Shown here: one piece after another, positions 21,382 through 29,952 of the stretch | Numbering within the stretch: the stretch's first letter is position 1 | Layout of the letters: each line of letters opens with the position of its first letter | NCBI GenBank assembly: GCA_947629645.1 | Contig: CANREV010000024.1 | Span: 1-41,613, forward strand | DNA length: 41,613 nt | DNA from: an uncultured Acetatifactor sp. | GTDB taxonomy: Bacteria > Bacillota > Clostridia > Lachnospirales > Lachnospiraceae | Direction of reading: 5' to 3' | Program-made: the position numbers and the translations under genes | Notes under the pieces: model-generated | Told to the model about the DNA's origin: nothing | Seen by the model: the letters and a program-made list of their open reading frames with translations, nothing else | Database searches by the model: none

Positions 21382-23580
21382 TCACATTGACTTCCTTTCA
21401 GCGATTTCCGCCATTTTGGCATCGTTTAGCCTGGTATCCCCATGCACGCGGGAATAAGAAAGATATCCGTTCATACGGTCAATCTTGGTCAGGTTACGGC
21501 TGCCGCACTTCGGGCACACATCCATTTCCAACTCCTGATGTCCGCAATCATCGCAATATGCCAGAGAGAGATTAACGCCTTCGTAAAAGCCCATATCCAT
21601 CGCGCGGTGGATCAAAGTCTTTACCGCCTCGATATTATAATCGATGGGATATTTTACATACTGGATCTTGCCGCCGTTGCACAGATCCCAGAACCGGTTC
21701 TCCTTGTCCTGTTTTTCAATGGGCGTGATATCCTCGCTGACATGGCAGTGGAAACTGTTGCTCACATATTCTCTGTCGGAAACGCCCTCTACAATACCAT
21801 ATTTGTTGCGGAACTGCTTTACCTGAACGCCGCAGAGATTCTCCGCGGGCGTTCCATAGATCGCGTAAAGATTGCCGTCCTCTTCCTTGAATTCATTGAC
21901 CTTGGCGTTGATATATTCCATCACTTCCAGCGCGAACGCTCCGTCCTCCACCAGCGATTTCCCATTATACAGCTCCTGAAGCTCGTTTAGCGCCGTGATG
22001 CCAAAGCTGGCCGTTGCGGACTTCAGCAGAGGTTTGATCTTATCATGCAGCCCCAGATGACCTCCCAAAAAACCGCCTTCACAGTAAGCCAGAGGATTGG
22101 TGGAAGCTCTCATCTCTCCAAGGTAAGCGTAAGTACGGATATGGAGCTGACGAATCAGGTTCAGATAGTAATCCAGCACCTCATAGAAATCGCGGCTCTC
22201 TTTGCGCGCTTTTGCCAAAATCATAGGCAGATGCAGCGATACGGCTCCGATATTAAAACGTCCCACAAACACAGGCATATCCTGGTCATCCGCGGGATGC
22301 ATGCCGCCCCGCTCATACCAGGGGGAGAGAAACGCCCGGCATCCCATAGGGGAAATGATACGTCCGTACTGTTTATAAATGCTGGCCACATATCCCTTTC
22401 CGGTAAGACTCAGCCAATCCGGATACATGGTTTTCGCAGAGCACTCCACTCCCGCCTCAAACACATCTTCCAAGGGCTTTCCGGGGCCATGGAGATTTTC
22501 GTCATACAAAAATACGATCTTGGGGAACAGTACGGGCTTTTTGCATTCTTTCTTGCCCTGCCCCTCTTTCCTTACCTTCAGCATAGTGATTGTGGCAAGC
22601 TTTGCGAACCGGCCTGTACCGGTGCCCGCCGTTACCGTGATAAAAGGATAATCGCCCCGGCTGCTTCCTACCGTGTTGAACTTGTATTCCCAGCCCTGAA
22701 AGCCCTGCTCAAACTCTCTGACCACATCGTTGTACGCCTCCTGCTCGGCCCTGCTGTCCTCAATGCCGAGACGTTTATATTTTTCTATATATTTGTTGTA
22801 AGATTTCTCAGCGTAGGGCTCAAGGATCAGATCCACACTGGGCACGGTAAATCCGCCGTACTGCTGGCTGGCAGCGCTGAGCACAATATCTCCGATCACA
22901 TCGAAAGCCACATCCAGAGACTTGGGCTCATTGTACCAGACATTACCCATCTCAAAGCCGCCGCTCAAAACATTCTGCACGTCAAAAAGGCAGCAGTTCA
23001 TGGTATCCCTTCTGGCCGACATGTCATGAACATAGATATAGCCGTCCCGGCACGCCTGGATTTCCTCGGTGGTCATGAAAAATTTCTGATATAAAGCCTT
23101 ATTCAGCTGATTAAAGATCAGGCTTCTCTTGGTTGCCACCAAAGCGGAATCCGTGTTGGCGTTTTCCTTGTCGCCGATATACATGATGGACTGACTCTTT
23201 TTGTATACATCGTCCAGCATACGCACAAAATCCTGCTTATAATTGCGGTAATCCCGGTAACTCTTGGCCACAACAGGCTTCACCTGCTCCAGCGCGCTCT
23301 CCACGATATTGTGCATAATCGGGATAGGGACTTCATTAATGTCCAACTCATTTACCTTATCAATTACATACTGGCAGATATGGCACTCATCCTCTTCGGT
23401 GAATTTTGTCAAAGCCCTGTATGCGCTTTTACCCACTGCGTTGATGACCTTCTGCACATTGAAAGCTTCCTTGCTGCCATCTTTCTTAATGACATAAACA
23501 TCTTTCTTTGGCTTAAACCTTTCGCTATAATTTATGTTTTCCGTTACTTTCTGGTCAAAATTACTGCCCATTTGCCTCAT
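21382..23580 (-). CDS. nrdD: anaerobic (class III) ribonucleoside-triphosphate reductase
   Basis: The 732-aa enzyme has an N-terminal ATP-cone (YVIKKDGSKEAFNVQKVINAV), the reductase barrel (e.g. NCCLFDVQNVL, SPWYERGG), a C-terminal zinc site (CDDCGHQELEMDVCPKC) and the glycyl radical region RMNGYLSY. It reduces ribonucleotides to deoxyribonucleotides without oxygen. The frame is open to 23670, but that start would be almost at the transcription start (~23672) and inside an operator-like repeat. I prefer the ATG at 23580 (MRQMGSNFDQK), with GGGAAGGG next to it; 23571 is an alternative. Confidence 0.92.
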   Translation of the reverse strand: MRQMGSNFDQKVTENINYSERFKPKKDVYVIKKDGSKEAFNVQKVINAVGKSAYRALTKFTEEDECHICQYVIDKVNELDINEVPIPIMHNIVESALEQVKPVVAKSYRDYRNYKQDFVRMLDDVYKKSQSIMYIGDKENANTDSALVATKRSLIFNQLNKALYQKFFMTTEEIQACRDGYIYVHDMSARRDTMNCCLFDVQNVLSGGFEMGNVWYNEPKSLDVAFDVIGDIVLSAASQQYGGFTVPSVDLILEPYAEKSYNKYIEKYKRLGIEDSRAEQEAYNDVVREFEQGFQGWEYKFNTVGSSRGDYPFITVTAGTGTGRFAKLATITMLKVRKEGQGKKECKKPVLFPKIVFLYDENLHGPGKPLEDVFEAGVECSAKTMYPDWLSLTGKGYVASIYKQYGRIISPMGCRAFLSPWYERGGMHPADDQDMPVFVGRFNIGAVSLHLPMILAKARKESRDFYEVLDYYLNLIRQLHIRTYAYLGEMRASTNPLAYCEGGFLGGHLGLHDKIKPLLKSATASFGITALNELQELYNGKSLVEDGAFALEVMEYINAKVNEFKEEDGNLYAIYGTPAENLCGVQVKQFRNKYGIVEGVSDREYVSNSFHCHVSEDITPIEKQDKENRFWDLCNGGKIQYVKYPIDYNIEAVKTLIHRAMDMGFYEGVNLSLAYCDDCGHQELEMDVCPKCGSRNLTKIDRMNGYLSYSRVHGDTRLNDAKMAEIAERKSM

Positions 23581-23642
23581 TCCCTTCCCGACTTGCACAA
23601 TTTCAAACGCCTTGCTTTTTGCTACAACATTTGGCACTTTCG

Positions 23643-23671
23643 GATGGCATCTCTCTATATATTGTGCCATC
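23643..23671. promoter_or_regulatory. operator-like repeat before nrdD, possible NrdR box
   Basis: GATGGCA (23643-23649) and TGCCATC (23665-23671) form a perfect inverted repeat. The enclosed minus-strand GCACAATATATAGAGA resembles the NrdR box (ACACWATATNTWGTGT), with several mismatches. It starts right at the predicted transcription start, a position suited to repression. Confidence 0.45.
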
Positions 23672-23678
23672 TCATTAC

Positions 23679-23707
23679 AGTATAAGTAATATCGCTCTGC
23701 TTGTCAA
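23679..23707 (-). promoter_or_regulatory. promoter of nrdD-nrdG-dut
   Basis: Consensus TTGACA (23707-23702), a 17-bp spacer and TATACT (23684-23679) on the minus strand. Start near 23672, giving a leader of about 90 nt. Confidence 0.8.
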
Positions 23708-23719
23708 TTCAAAATATAT

Positions 23720-23748
23720 AAAAAAGGCATCTAAAATTCAGATACCCT
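23720..23748 (-). terminator. terminator overlapping the end of the WYL gene
   Basis: Minus strand GGTATCT-GAATTTT-AGATGCC (one G-U pair) followed by six T. The stop codon of the WYL regulator lies within the hairpin, so the gene's last codons form the 5' arm. Confidence 0.8.
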
Positions 23749-24757
23749 TTCCGCTGTTTAATCCTTCTGTAATTTTCATTGTATTTACGATATCCACCAG
23801 CCATTGACTGTATCGGTCTCTGACAGAAGCAGGGCTTATGATCACCGCCTCCCTGCCGATTCCGGCCAGCCACCCAAAAAACTGTCCGCTGACCGCCACC
23901 CGGACACGGACCCGGAAGACCCGGTCCGTCATAGGACGTATATCCGCATCTTTTCCAAACCGGTCCAGCACCACTCCCGCCAATCGGTTGGGAAACTGCA
24001 GTGTCACGCTTTCCTCTTCACCGCTATACATACCGAAAGTCTGATTGGTATAGGATGCCGGATCGACCTGCGCAAACTGCTCCATGCCTTCCCGCTTTTC
24101 CTCCAGCACCCTGACCTTTCCCATCTTGTCCACACGGAAATGTTTCATGACGCCGTCCCCACTGTCATAAGCGGCCAGATAATAATTTTCCTCCCGCCAG
24201 ATCAGCGCCCAGGGACTTACAGTTCTGTCAGCGTTAGCTCTGGGAATCAGCTGCTTTTTAAGGTTCCAGTCCAGATATTGAAAGTTAATCTGCCTGTTTT
24301 CCTGAATGGCTCTGTGGATATTGTCCACATTGTAATATATGCTCTCGTTTTCCGTCTTGATGCGGCCCGCCACATACACCTGTCTCTGCAGCTTTCCGGC
24401 ATCATGCTTTCCCGCCAACTGCTCCAGTTTTTTGATCAGGCTGCGGGACTTTCTGGTAGTGATGAAGCGGGAGGCCTGCACCGCGTCCACCAGCAATTTC
24501 AATTCCGCCAGCTCAAATTCCCGCCCCGCCATATAATAGCCGCCGCCGAGACGACTGTGCACCTGTATAATGTCGTAACCGAATTCGCAAAGCTTTTCGA
24601 TATCGTCATATATACTTTTTCGCTCCGAGTGTATCCCGTTTGCATCCAGATAGGCAATGATGTCGGCAGTGCTGGCAGGATGTTTTTCGTCCGTATTTTC
24701 CGTCAGAAGCTTCACGATATACAAAAGCTTTAATTTTTGTCCCGCTGATTTTGCCAT
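23738..24757 (-). CDS. WYL-domain transcriptional regulator
   Basis: The 339-aa protein has an N-terminal winged helix-turn-helix (KLKLLYIVKLLTENTDEKHP … DIIAYLDANGIHSERKSIYDDI, residues ~8-65). The central WYL domain has INFQYLDWNLKKQL … VSPWALIWREENYYLAAYDS and the WYL C-terminal extension (VTLQFPNRLAGVVLDRFGKD). WYL regulators respond to small ligands or nucleic acid fragments. AAGG lies 8 nt before the ATG. It is last in a run MutS-like gene, small membrane protein, WYL, and may control that operon. Confidence 0.88.
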   Translation of the reverse strand: MAKSAGQKLKLLYIVKLLTENTDEKHPASTADIIAYLDANGIHSERKSIYDDIEKLCEFGYDIIQVHSRLGGGYYMAGREFELAELKLLVDAVQASRFITTRKSRSLIKKLEQLAGKHDAGKLQRQVYVAGRIKTENESIYYNVDNIHRAIQENRQINFQYLDWNLKKQLIPRANADRTVSPWALIWREENYYLAAYDSGDGVMKHFRVDKMGKVRVLEEKREGMEQFAQVDPASYTNQTFGMYSGEEESVTLQFPNRLAGVVLDRFGKDADIRPMTDRVFRVRVRVAVSGQFFGWLAGIGREAVIISPASVRDRYSQWLVDIVNTMKITEGLNSGKGI

Positions 24758-24851
24758 TTGTCATGCCTTTCCCTTATCTGCTTCCTCTCATTCCGGGAAT
24801 ATCCCGCGCAGGACCGTTTCTCCACGATCCGGCCCTGGAACCGGACGCGCC

Positions 24852-25010
24852 TCAGGCTTTATCGGCGTTCTCCGCAGCCTCGTCATCGGCTGCCTTAGCG
24901 TTCTTTTTCTTTGCGCCGGTGATGCCGATGGTAATCGCCACCGCTGCAACCACACCGATTACAAGTAATACCACCACATAAGATAAAAAAGTATTCGCAA
25001 AACTAATCAT
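24852..25010 (-). CDS. small single-pass membrane protein
   Basis: The 52-aa protein (MISFANTFLSYVVVLLVIGV…) has one membrane helix (residues ~8-30), then KKK and an acidic/alanine-rich tail (AADDEAAENADKA). GGGAG lies 6 nt before ATG 25010; the 15 codons further upstream lack a site. Located between a membrane-anchored MutS-like ATPase and a WYL regulator on the same strand. No known domain; function unknown. It could be a partner of the ATPase, which is inference from position only. Confidence 0.75.
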   Translation of the reverse strand: MISFANTFLSYVVVLLVIGVVAAVAITIGITGAKKKNAKAADDEAAENADKA

Positions 25011-25061
25011 ACCGATCTCCCTTCCTATTCGTTTACAGTATAGCAACCCTGACATTTCCCG

Positions 25062-26747
25062 TCAAGTAAGTTTCCAGTTTCCCGTCTCCACAAAATGCTG
25101 CGCCTGTCTGTGGGCTTCATCGATCATCTCTTTGTCATAGCCCATCAGCTCTAAGAGCCTGATGGCATTCCTGGTAGTCGCGCTTCCCTTCCGCAGCTTG
25201 TAATCGAACACTACGTCATTATCCTGCACGTCCTCGGAAAAATGGTAATTGTCATACTCCTGCCCAAGCAGTTCCGTCAGCTCAATGTCATGGGTCGCCG
25301 CAAAGCAAAGGACTTTCGGGCGGCAGAGACTTTTTAAGATCTGGGTGGAGGCGGCGATCCTTTCTACCGTATTGGTTCCCCGCAGCACTTCGTCCACAAA
25401 ACAGAGCACATTTTCTCCCCCTTTTGCCGCGTCCAGTATTCTTTTCAGCGATTTGATCTCCACAATGTAATAGCTCTCTCCTGCATAAAGGTCATCCCGA
25501 AGCGCCATAGAAGAAAAAATCTGATAAAAAGCGCTGTGAAAAGAGTCCGCAGCACAGGTATGTATGGTCTGGGCAAAGATCGCGTTTACCGCCGCCGTCT
25601 TTAAAAACGTGGATTTTCCGGAGGCGTTAGAACCTGTGAGCAGCACGCCCCTCTTTGCGCAGACGCTGTTTTTTACAGGCTCTGAAAGAAGCGGATGGTA
25701 CCCGCCTTCCATGGTCAGCCCATTCTCTTTTTCAAATACCGGCAGACAATAGCCTTCTGTCAGCGAATCCCGGAAAATCCCGATGGCAATGGCAGTTTCC
25801 ACGATCCCCAGCGCGCCCGAAAGCGCGTCCACATCCCCGATATGGCCTCTCAGGCATTTAAGCATATGATTAAATTTGATCAGATCCGCATGAAACACCA
25901 TGCGCACATAATCCATCAAAAGTTCCAGCGGGTTTCCGGAAGCCTGCCCTCTCGCCGGATCCATGACCAGAAACGAATATCTCCGCATAGCCTGCAGCTG
26001 TTTCTTATGAATGTGAATCCGCTCCCATTCTCTCCCGCATACAGGGATCCGGATTTTTTCCATTTCATCACAGACATCCAGAAGCCGCAGGATATAGGCA
26101 AAGCTTGTAATATAGGGATCGATCTCGCCCTTTTCCTTAAAATAGGTAACGATATTGTAAACCATCAGCATCACAAGACCTGTGACCCCTAAAGAAAATT
26201 GGACCCACAAAAGGCATAAAAGAGGTAAAAACAGGAAATCCTGCAGAATATGTCTTTTGTTGGAACGCTCTCCCAGATAATCCAGATTGTCAAGATAATC
26301 ATACAGGGAAAACCTGCCCGTATAACCCAGTCTGTGCAGCTGGACCTGCACTTTCACCCTGTCATCAGGACAGTTTGCAAAATACTGCACCAGATCCTCC
26401 AGATGCAGCAATTCCTCCTCATCCCGCCCGGGAGTCCTGAGCGTATAATACAAGTACTCTTCCCCTGTGGCGGAAAGAGTATAATTCATGCGTTTAAAAA
26501 GTTCATCCATCCCCAGATCGTTCCAGGTGATCTCATCCAGCTGCTCCGGGGATGGATGCCTTAGAAAGTAACTTCCGATTCTGGCGAAGCGCTCCGGCGC
26601 ATACTCCTTTTTTGCCAGTTTCTGACTATCCTCATAAAGCTGCCTGACAAAACGCTTCCGATCCCGCTTTGCACGGTAAGCTTCCAGCCAAAAGAGCGCA
26701 AACACCAGGGCGCACCCCGCCAAAATCAAAAAAATGATCTGTCCCAT
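25062..26747 (-). CDS. membrane-anchored MutS-family ATPase
   Basis: The 561-aa protein has a hydrophobic N-terminus (LILAGCALVFALFWL) and a second hydrophobic block near residues 170-205. A clamp-like helical region is followed by the MutS ATPase domain V: Walker A LLTGSNASGKSTFLKT (near 375), Walker B NVLCFVDEVLRGTNT and the conserved ATHD histidine. The mismatch-binding domain I with its Phe-x-Glu motif is missing, so it is not the canonical MutS1, and there is no Smr domain as in MutS2. Such MutS-like proteins are common in Clostridia with unknown role. It begins 24 bp after the NCS2 permease stop. Confidence 0.85.
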   Translation of the reverse strand: MGQIIFLILAGCALVFALFWLEAYRAKRDRKRFVRQLYEDSQKLAKKEYAPERFARIGSYFLRHPSPEQLDEITWNDLGMDELFKRMNYTLSATGEEYLYYTLRTPGRDEEELLHLEDLVQYFANCPDDRVKVQVQLHRLGYTGRFSLYDYLDNLDYLGERSNKRHILQDFLFLPLLCLLWVQFSLGVTGLVMLMVYNIVTYFKEKGEIDPYITSFAYILRLLDVCDEMEKIRIPVCGREWERIHIHKKQLQAMRRYSFLVMDPARGQASGNPLELLMDYVRMVFHADLIKFNHMLKCLRGHIGDVDALSGALGIVETAIAIGIFRDSLTEGYCLPVFEKENGLTMEGGYHPLLSEPVKNSVCAKRGVLLTGSNASGKSTFLKTAAVNAIFAQTIHTCAADSFHSAFYQIFSSMALRDDLYAGESYYIVEIKSLKRILDAAKGGENVLCFVDEVLRGTNTVERIAASTQILKSLCRPKVLCFAATHDIELTELLGQEYDNYHFSEDVQDNDVVFDYKLRKGSATTRNAIRLLELMGYDKEMIDEAHRQAQHFVETGNWKLT

Positions 26748-26771
26748 CTATAGTTCCTATCCCGCGCTTTC

Positions 26772-28196
26772 CTATGCAACCAGGAAGAATTTGATCAGAA
26801 AGATCGCGGACAATACATAAGTCAATACAGAGACTTCTTTTGCCTTTCCGGTAAAAAGTTTGATCACAGTGTAAACGATCAGACCGATACCAATGGCATG
26901 TCCAATGGAACCGGACACCGGCATGGCGATCAGCATCAGCGCCACCGGAGCCGCCTGCGCGATATCGCTAAAGTCCACATTCTTAAGACCTGTTACCATG
27001 AGCACACCTACATAAATCAGGGCGGAGGAAGTCGCCGCAGCGGGAATCACCGCCGCAATGGGCGCAAGGAAGATACATGCCAGAAAAAGGATGCCCGTAG
27101 TCAGGGCTGTCAGGCCGGTACGTCCTCCCGCTTCCACGCCGGAGGCGGACTCCACGAAGGTGGTGACAGTGGAAGTACCCGTAACGGAACCCGCCACGGT
27201 TCCCACCGCGTCCGCTAACAGCGCTTCCTTCATGTTGGGCATTTTGCCGTTTTTATCCAGCATTCCCGCACGGCTCGCGGTGCCAACCAGCGTGCCGATG
27301 GTATCAAACATATCGATAATGCAGAACGTAACCACCAGCGTGATCACGGTAAACCACCCGATCTGTGCCAGACCGCTGAAATTCAGTTTAAACAGCGTGG
27401 TGTCCGCCATATCCCGGAAAGGAGGCGCAAAAGAGGCCGTGGAAAGGGAAGCAAAAGGATTGACCTTCAAAAAGACTGCTTCTCCCGCCCAGTAAACTAC
27501 GCTGGATACCAGCATTCCGAGGAGCACAGCTCCCTTGACGCCTTTCTTCGCCAGAACGATGATGACGAAAAGCCCTACGAACATGGTCACTACCGTGAGG
27601 ACCATAGCCGCATAGCCGCTTCCCATATTGGTCTTTGCCAGACTGGGGGTCAGAGCGCCAAAGAAATCGCGCATTGCATAGAACGGTCCTCCTGTCTCGG
27701 AATAGACGCCCACATTGGAGCCAAGGCCGATGTTCATCAGCATCAGGCCAATGGCGGGCGCAATACCCAGACGCACACCCAGAGGGATCGCGTCCACGAT
27801 TTTTTCACGCACATTCAACACGGACAGCACTACAAAGACGATGCCTTCCACAAAGATAATGCAGAGCGCCGTCTGAAAAGAAGCCGTATATGTCATGCCT
27901 GTAAGGCTGACAATGTTGGCTACCACCACAGCGAAAAAACTGTTTAACCCCATGCCGGGCGCCATGGCAAAGGGTTTATTCGCCGCAAACGCCATAACGA
28001 ACATACCGATGGCCGAAGCGATGCAGGTAGCCAGAAACACTCCGTTCCACAAAGGGGATCCGCCGTCAAAATTTGTCAGCAGATTAGGGTTTAGCGCGAT
28101 AATGTAGGCCATTGTCATGAAAGTCGTAAGCCCCGCGACAATTTCCGTTTTCACGCTTGTCTTGTTTTCCTGAAGTTTGAAAACTTTCTGTAACAT
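26772..28196 (-). CDS. NCS2-family purine permease (PbuG/AzgA-like)
   Basis: The 474-aa protein has ~13 membrane segments. AzgA/PbuG-type signatures are present: GLTTFMTMAYIIALNP at residues ~23-40, APGMGLNSFFA, MFDTIGTLVGTASRAG and the ESASGVEAGGRTGLTALTTG loop. These are proton symporters for guanine, hypoxanthine or adenine. AGGAGG lies before the ATG and the gene follows the amidohydrolase by 35 bp. It is preceded by PNP, cytidine deaminase and a deaminase-like enzyme, which fits purine salvage. No purine riboswitch is apparent in the short gap. Confidence 0.92.
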   Translation of the reverse strand: MLQKVFKLQENKTSVKTEIVAGLTTFMTMAYIIALNPNLLTNFDGGSPLWNGVFLATCIASAIGMFVMAFAANKPFAMAPGMGLNSFFAVVVANIVSLTGMTYTASFQTALCIIFVEGIVFVVLSVLNVREKIVDAIPLGVRLGIAPAIGLMLMNIGLGSNVGVYSETGGPFYAMRDFFGALTPSLAKTNMGSGYAAMVLTVVTMFVGLFVIIVLAKKGVKGAVLLGMLVSSVVYWAGEAVFLKVNPFASLSTASFAPPFRDMADTTLFKLNFSGLAQIGWFTVITLVVTFCIIDMFDTIGTLVGTASRAGMLDKNGKMPNMKEALLADAVGTVAGSVTGTSTVTTFVESASGVEAGGRTGLTALTTGILFLACIFLAPIAAVIPAAATSSALIYVGVLMVTGLKNVDFSDIAQAAPVALMLIAMPVSGSIGHAIGIGLIVYTVIKLFTGKAKEVSVLTYVLSAIFLIKFFLVA

Positions 28197-28231
28197 TTTC
28201 TTTCCTCCTATGATTTTTGCATATATTGTGT

Positions 28232-29536
28232 TCAGGCTTTTGTAAGCCGCCGCACGGTCTTATCACATTCCGCATAGATGCGCTGTGGGCTCTCTCCCAC
28301 ATTGAATTCTCCGTTATAATAAAGGATCCTTCCGTTTATCATGGTCATGAGCACATTGGATTTGCTGCCGCTGTAAACCAGATTCTTCGGGATATTGTGG
28401 ACGGGCTGCATATTGGGCTGTTGCAGATCGATCATGATAATGTCCGCATATTTCCCCTTTGCCAGCACGTCTGCCTTGTTAAGATGCATGGCTTTCGCCC
28501 CGTTTACGGTAGCCATCTGAAGGACCCCCGCGGCATCTATACTGGCGGCATCCTTTTCCCGTACCTTGCTTAAGCCTGTCACCAGAAACATCTCCCGGAA
28601 CATGTCCAGACAGTTGTTGCTTGCCGGTCCGTCTGTGCCGATGGCAACCGGAATTCCCCGTTTTTCAAATTCCTTTACGGGAGCGATCCCGCTGGCCAGC
28701 TTTAAATTTGACGCCGGATTGGTAATGGCAAACAGCCGTCTCCTTTTAAACATCTCCATATCGCTATTACTCATATGAACGCAGTGATACCCGCCGCCGC
28801 CAAATTCAAAAACACCCATGGTGTCCAAAAACACCGCCGGAGTCATACCATATTTTGCCTTGCACTCTTCCACTTCCTTTTCCGTCTCCGCCAGATGCGT
28901 GTAGACCGGGGCATGGTATTTGTGGGCAAGCTGCGCCACCCTGCAGATCAGTTCCTTGGAACAGGTGTATTCCGCGTGAAAACCCAGTTGATAACTGATC
29001 AGGGAATTTCTCTTGCTATTCCACTTCAGATATTCTTCCTCCACCTGTTCGATGGAGGAGCTGAAATTGTTCAGTCCGCTTGTCATCACGCATCTCATGC
29101 CGGTATCCATGCAGGCTTCCGCAATCGTGTCAGGCGTGAGGTACATTTCAAAGATGGACGTGACCCCCGAAGTCAGATATTCCAGCACCGCCAGGCGTGT
29201 CAGGTGATAGATATCCTCGCCGGAAAGCTTTGCCTCCAGCGGAAATACCTTTTCATTCAGCCATTTGTCCAAAGGCACATCATCCGCATAGGACCGCAAA
29301 AACGTCATGGCGGAATGGGTATGGGCGTCTTTAAATCCGGGCATCAGCAGATTGCCCCTGCAGTCGATCTCCATATCCCAGCTGATCCGGGGCAGTTCCT
29401 TCTTCCAGTCTCCCGTAAGTTCTTCCTCGGAAGCAATATAGGCAATATCTCTGTTCTTAACCCAGATTTCTCCGCGAAAAACAGGTACATTCTTCTCCAT
29501 AGTCAGAATCCGGGCATTGTATAATCTGATATTCAT
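28232..29536 (-). CDS. amidohydrolase (MTA/SAH deaminase or SsnA-like)
   Basis: The 434-aa protein is a metal-dependent amidohydrolase: metal ligands in DAHTHSAM (near residue 72), HAEYTC, HLAETEKEVEE and GTDGPASNN. The fold and the MTFLRSYADDVPLDKWLNE segment match 5'-methylthioadenosine/S-adenosylhomocysteine deaminases and SsnA-type enzymes. Placement after PNP and cytidine deaminase and before a purine permease favours deamination of a purine or purine nucleoside. The start overlaps the cytidine deaminase stop by 4 bp. Confidence 0.88.
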   Translation of the reverse strand: MNIRLYNARILTMEKNVPVFRGEIWVKNRDIAYIASEEELTGDWKKELPRISWDMEIDCRGNLLMPGFKDAHTHSAMTFLRSYADDVPLDKWLNEKVFPLEAKLSGEDIYHLTRLAVLEYLTSGVTSIFEMYLTPDTIAEACMDTGMRCVMTSGLNNFSSSIEQVEEEYLKWNSKRNSLISYQLGFHAEYTCSKELICRVAQLAHKYHAPVYTHLAETEKEVEECKAKYGMTPAVFLDTMGVFEFGGGGYHCVHMSNSDMEMFKRRRLFAITNPASNLKLASGIAPVKEFEKRGIPVAIGTDGPASNNCLDMFREMFLVTGLSKVREKDAASIDAAGVLQMATVNGAKAMHLNKADVLAKGKYADIIMIDLQQPNMQPVHNIPKNLVYSGSKSNVLMTMINGRILYYNGEFNVGESPQRIYAECDKTVRRLTKA

Positions 29537-29952
29537 CTGATCGAATCACCTCCGAACCCGTAAGGAAGCAGTTCCTTCAAAGAAAACTCCTTAAAATCCT
29601 GCTCGTTTTTTGCCACGATCACTTTAAGATCCTCCCCGCCAAATTCCCTCAGTACCTGTCTGCAGATGCCGCAGGGGTAAGCGTAATCCACAGGATCCGC
29701 GCCCTCCATGCCGCCGGCAATGGCAAGGGCCGCGATCTTTCTCTTTCCATCGCTGACCGCCTTGAAAACAGCCGTCCGTTCCGCACAGTTTGACGCGCCG
29801 TAAGAAGCGTTTTCCACATTAGCGCCCTGATAAAGGCTGCCGTCCTTTGCAAGAAGCGCCGCCCCCACCTGATAATGGGAATAGGGGCAATATGCAAAAG
29901 CCCTGGCCTCCAGCGCTTTCTGTATCAGCTTTCGTCTGTGTTCTTCTCTCAT
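29533..29952 (-). CDS. cdd: cytidine deaminase
   Basis: The 139-aa protein has the cytidine deaminase zinc site: CAERTAVFKAVSDG (Cys-Ala-Glu) and PCGICRQVLREF. The substrate region is YCPYSHYQVGAALLAKDG and GANVENASYG. It converts cytidine/deoxycytidine to uridine/deoxyuridine. Standard tetrameric length. Overlaps the upstream PNP stop and the downstream amidohydrolase start by 4 bp each, so the three genes are translated as a coupled unit. Confidence 0.95.
   Translation of the reverse strand: MREEHRRKLIQKALEARAFAYCPYSHYQVGAALLAKDGSLYQGANVENASYGASNCAERTAVFKAVSDGKRKIAALAIAGGMEGADPVDYAYPCGICRQVLREFGGEDLKVIVAKNEQDFKEFSLKELLPYGFGGDSIR

Noticed and set aside
22045..23094. Plus-strand ORF of 349 codons opposite nrdD
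   Set aside because: Composition is typical of the antisense of a GC-balanced gene and it lies entirely inside nrdD.
23581..23670. 30-codon N-terminal extension of nrdD
   Set aside because: The ATG at 23670 lies within ~2 nt of the predicted transcription start and inside an operator-like repeat, with no ribosome binding site.
23804..24733. Plus-strand ORF of 309 codons opposite the WYL regulator
   Set aside because: Fully antisense to a recognisable WYL gene, with no start signal.
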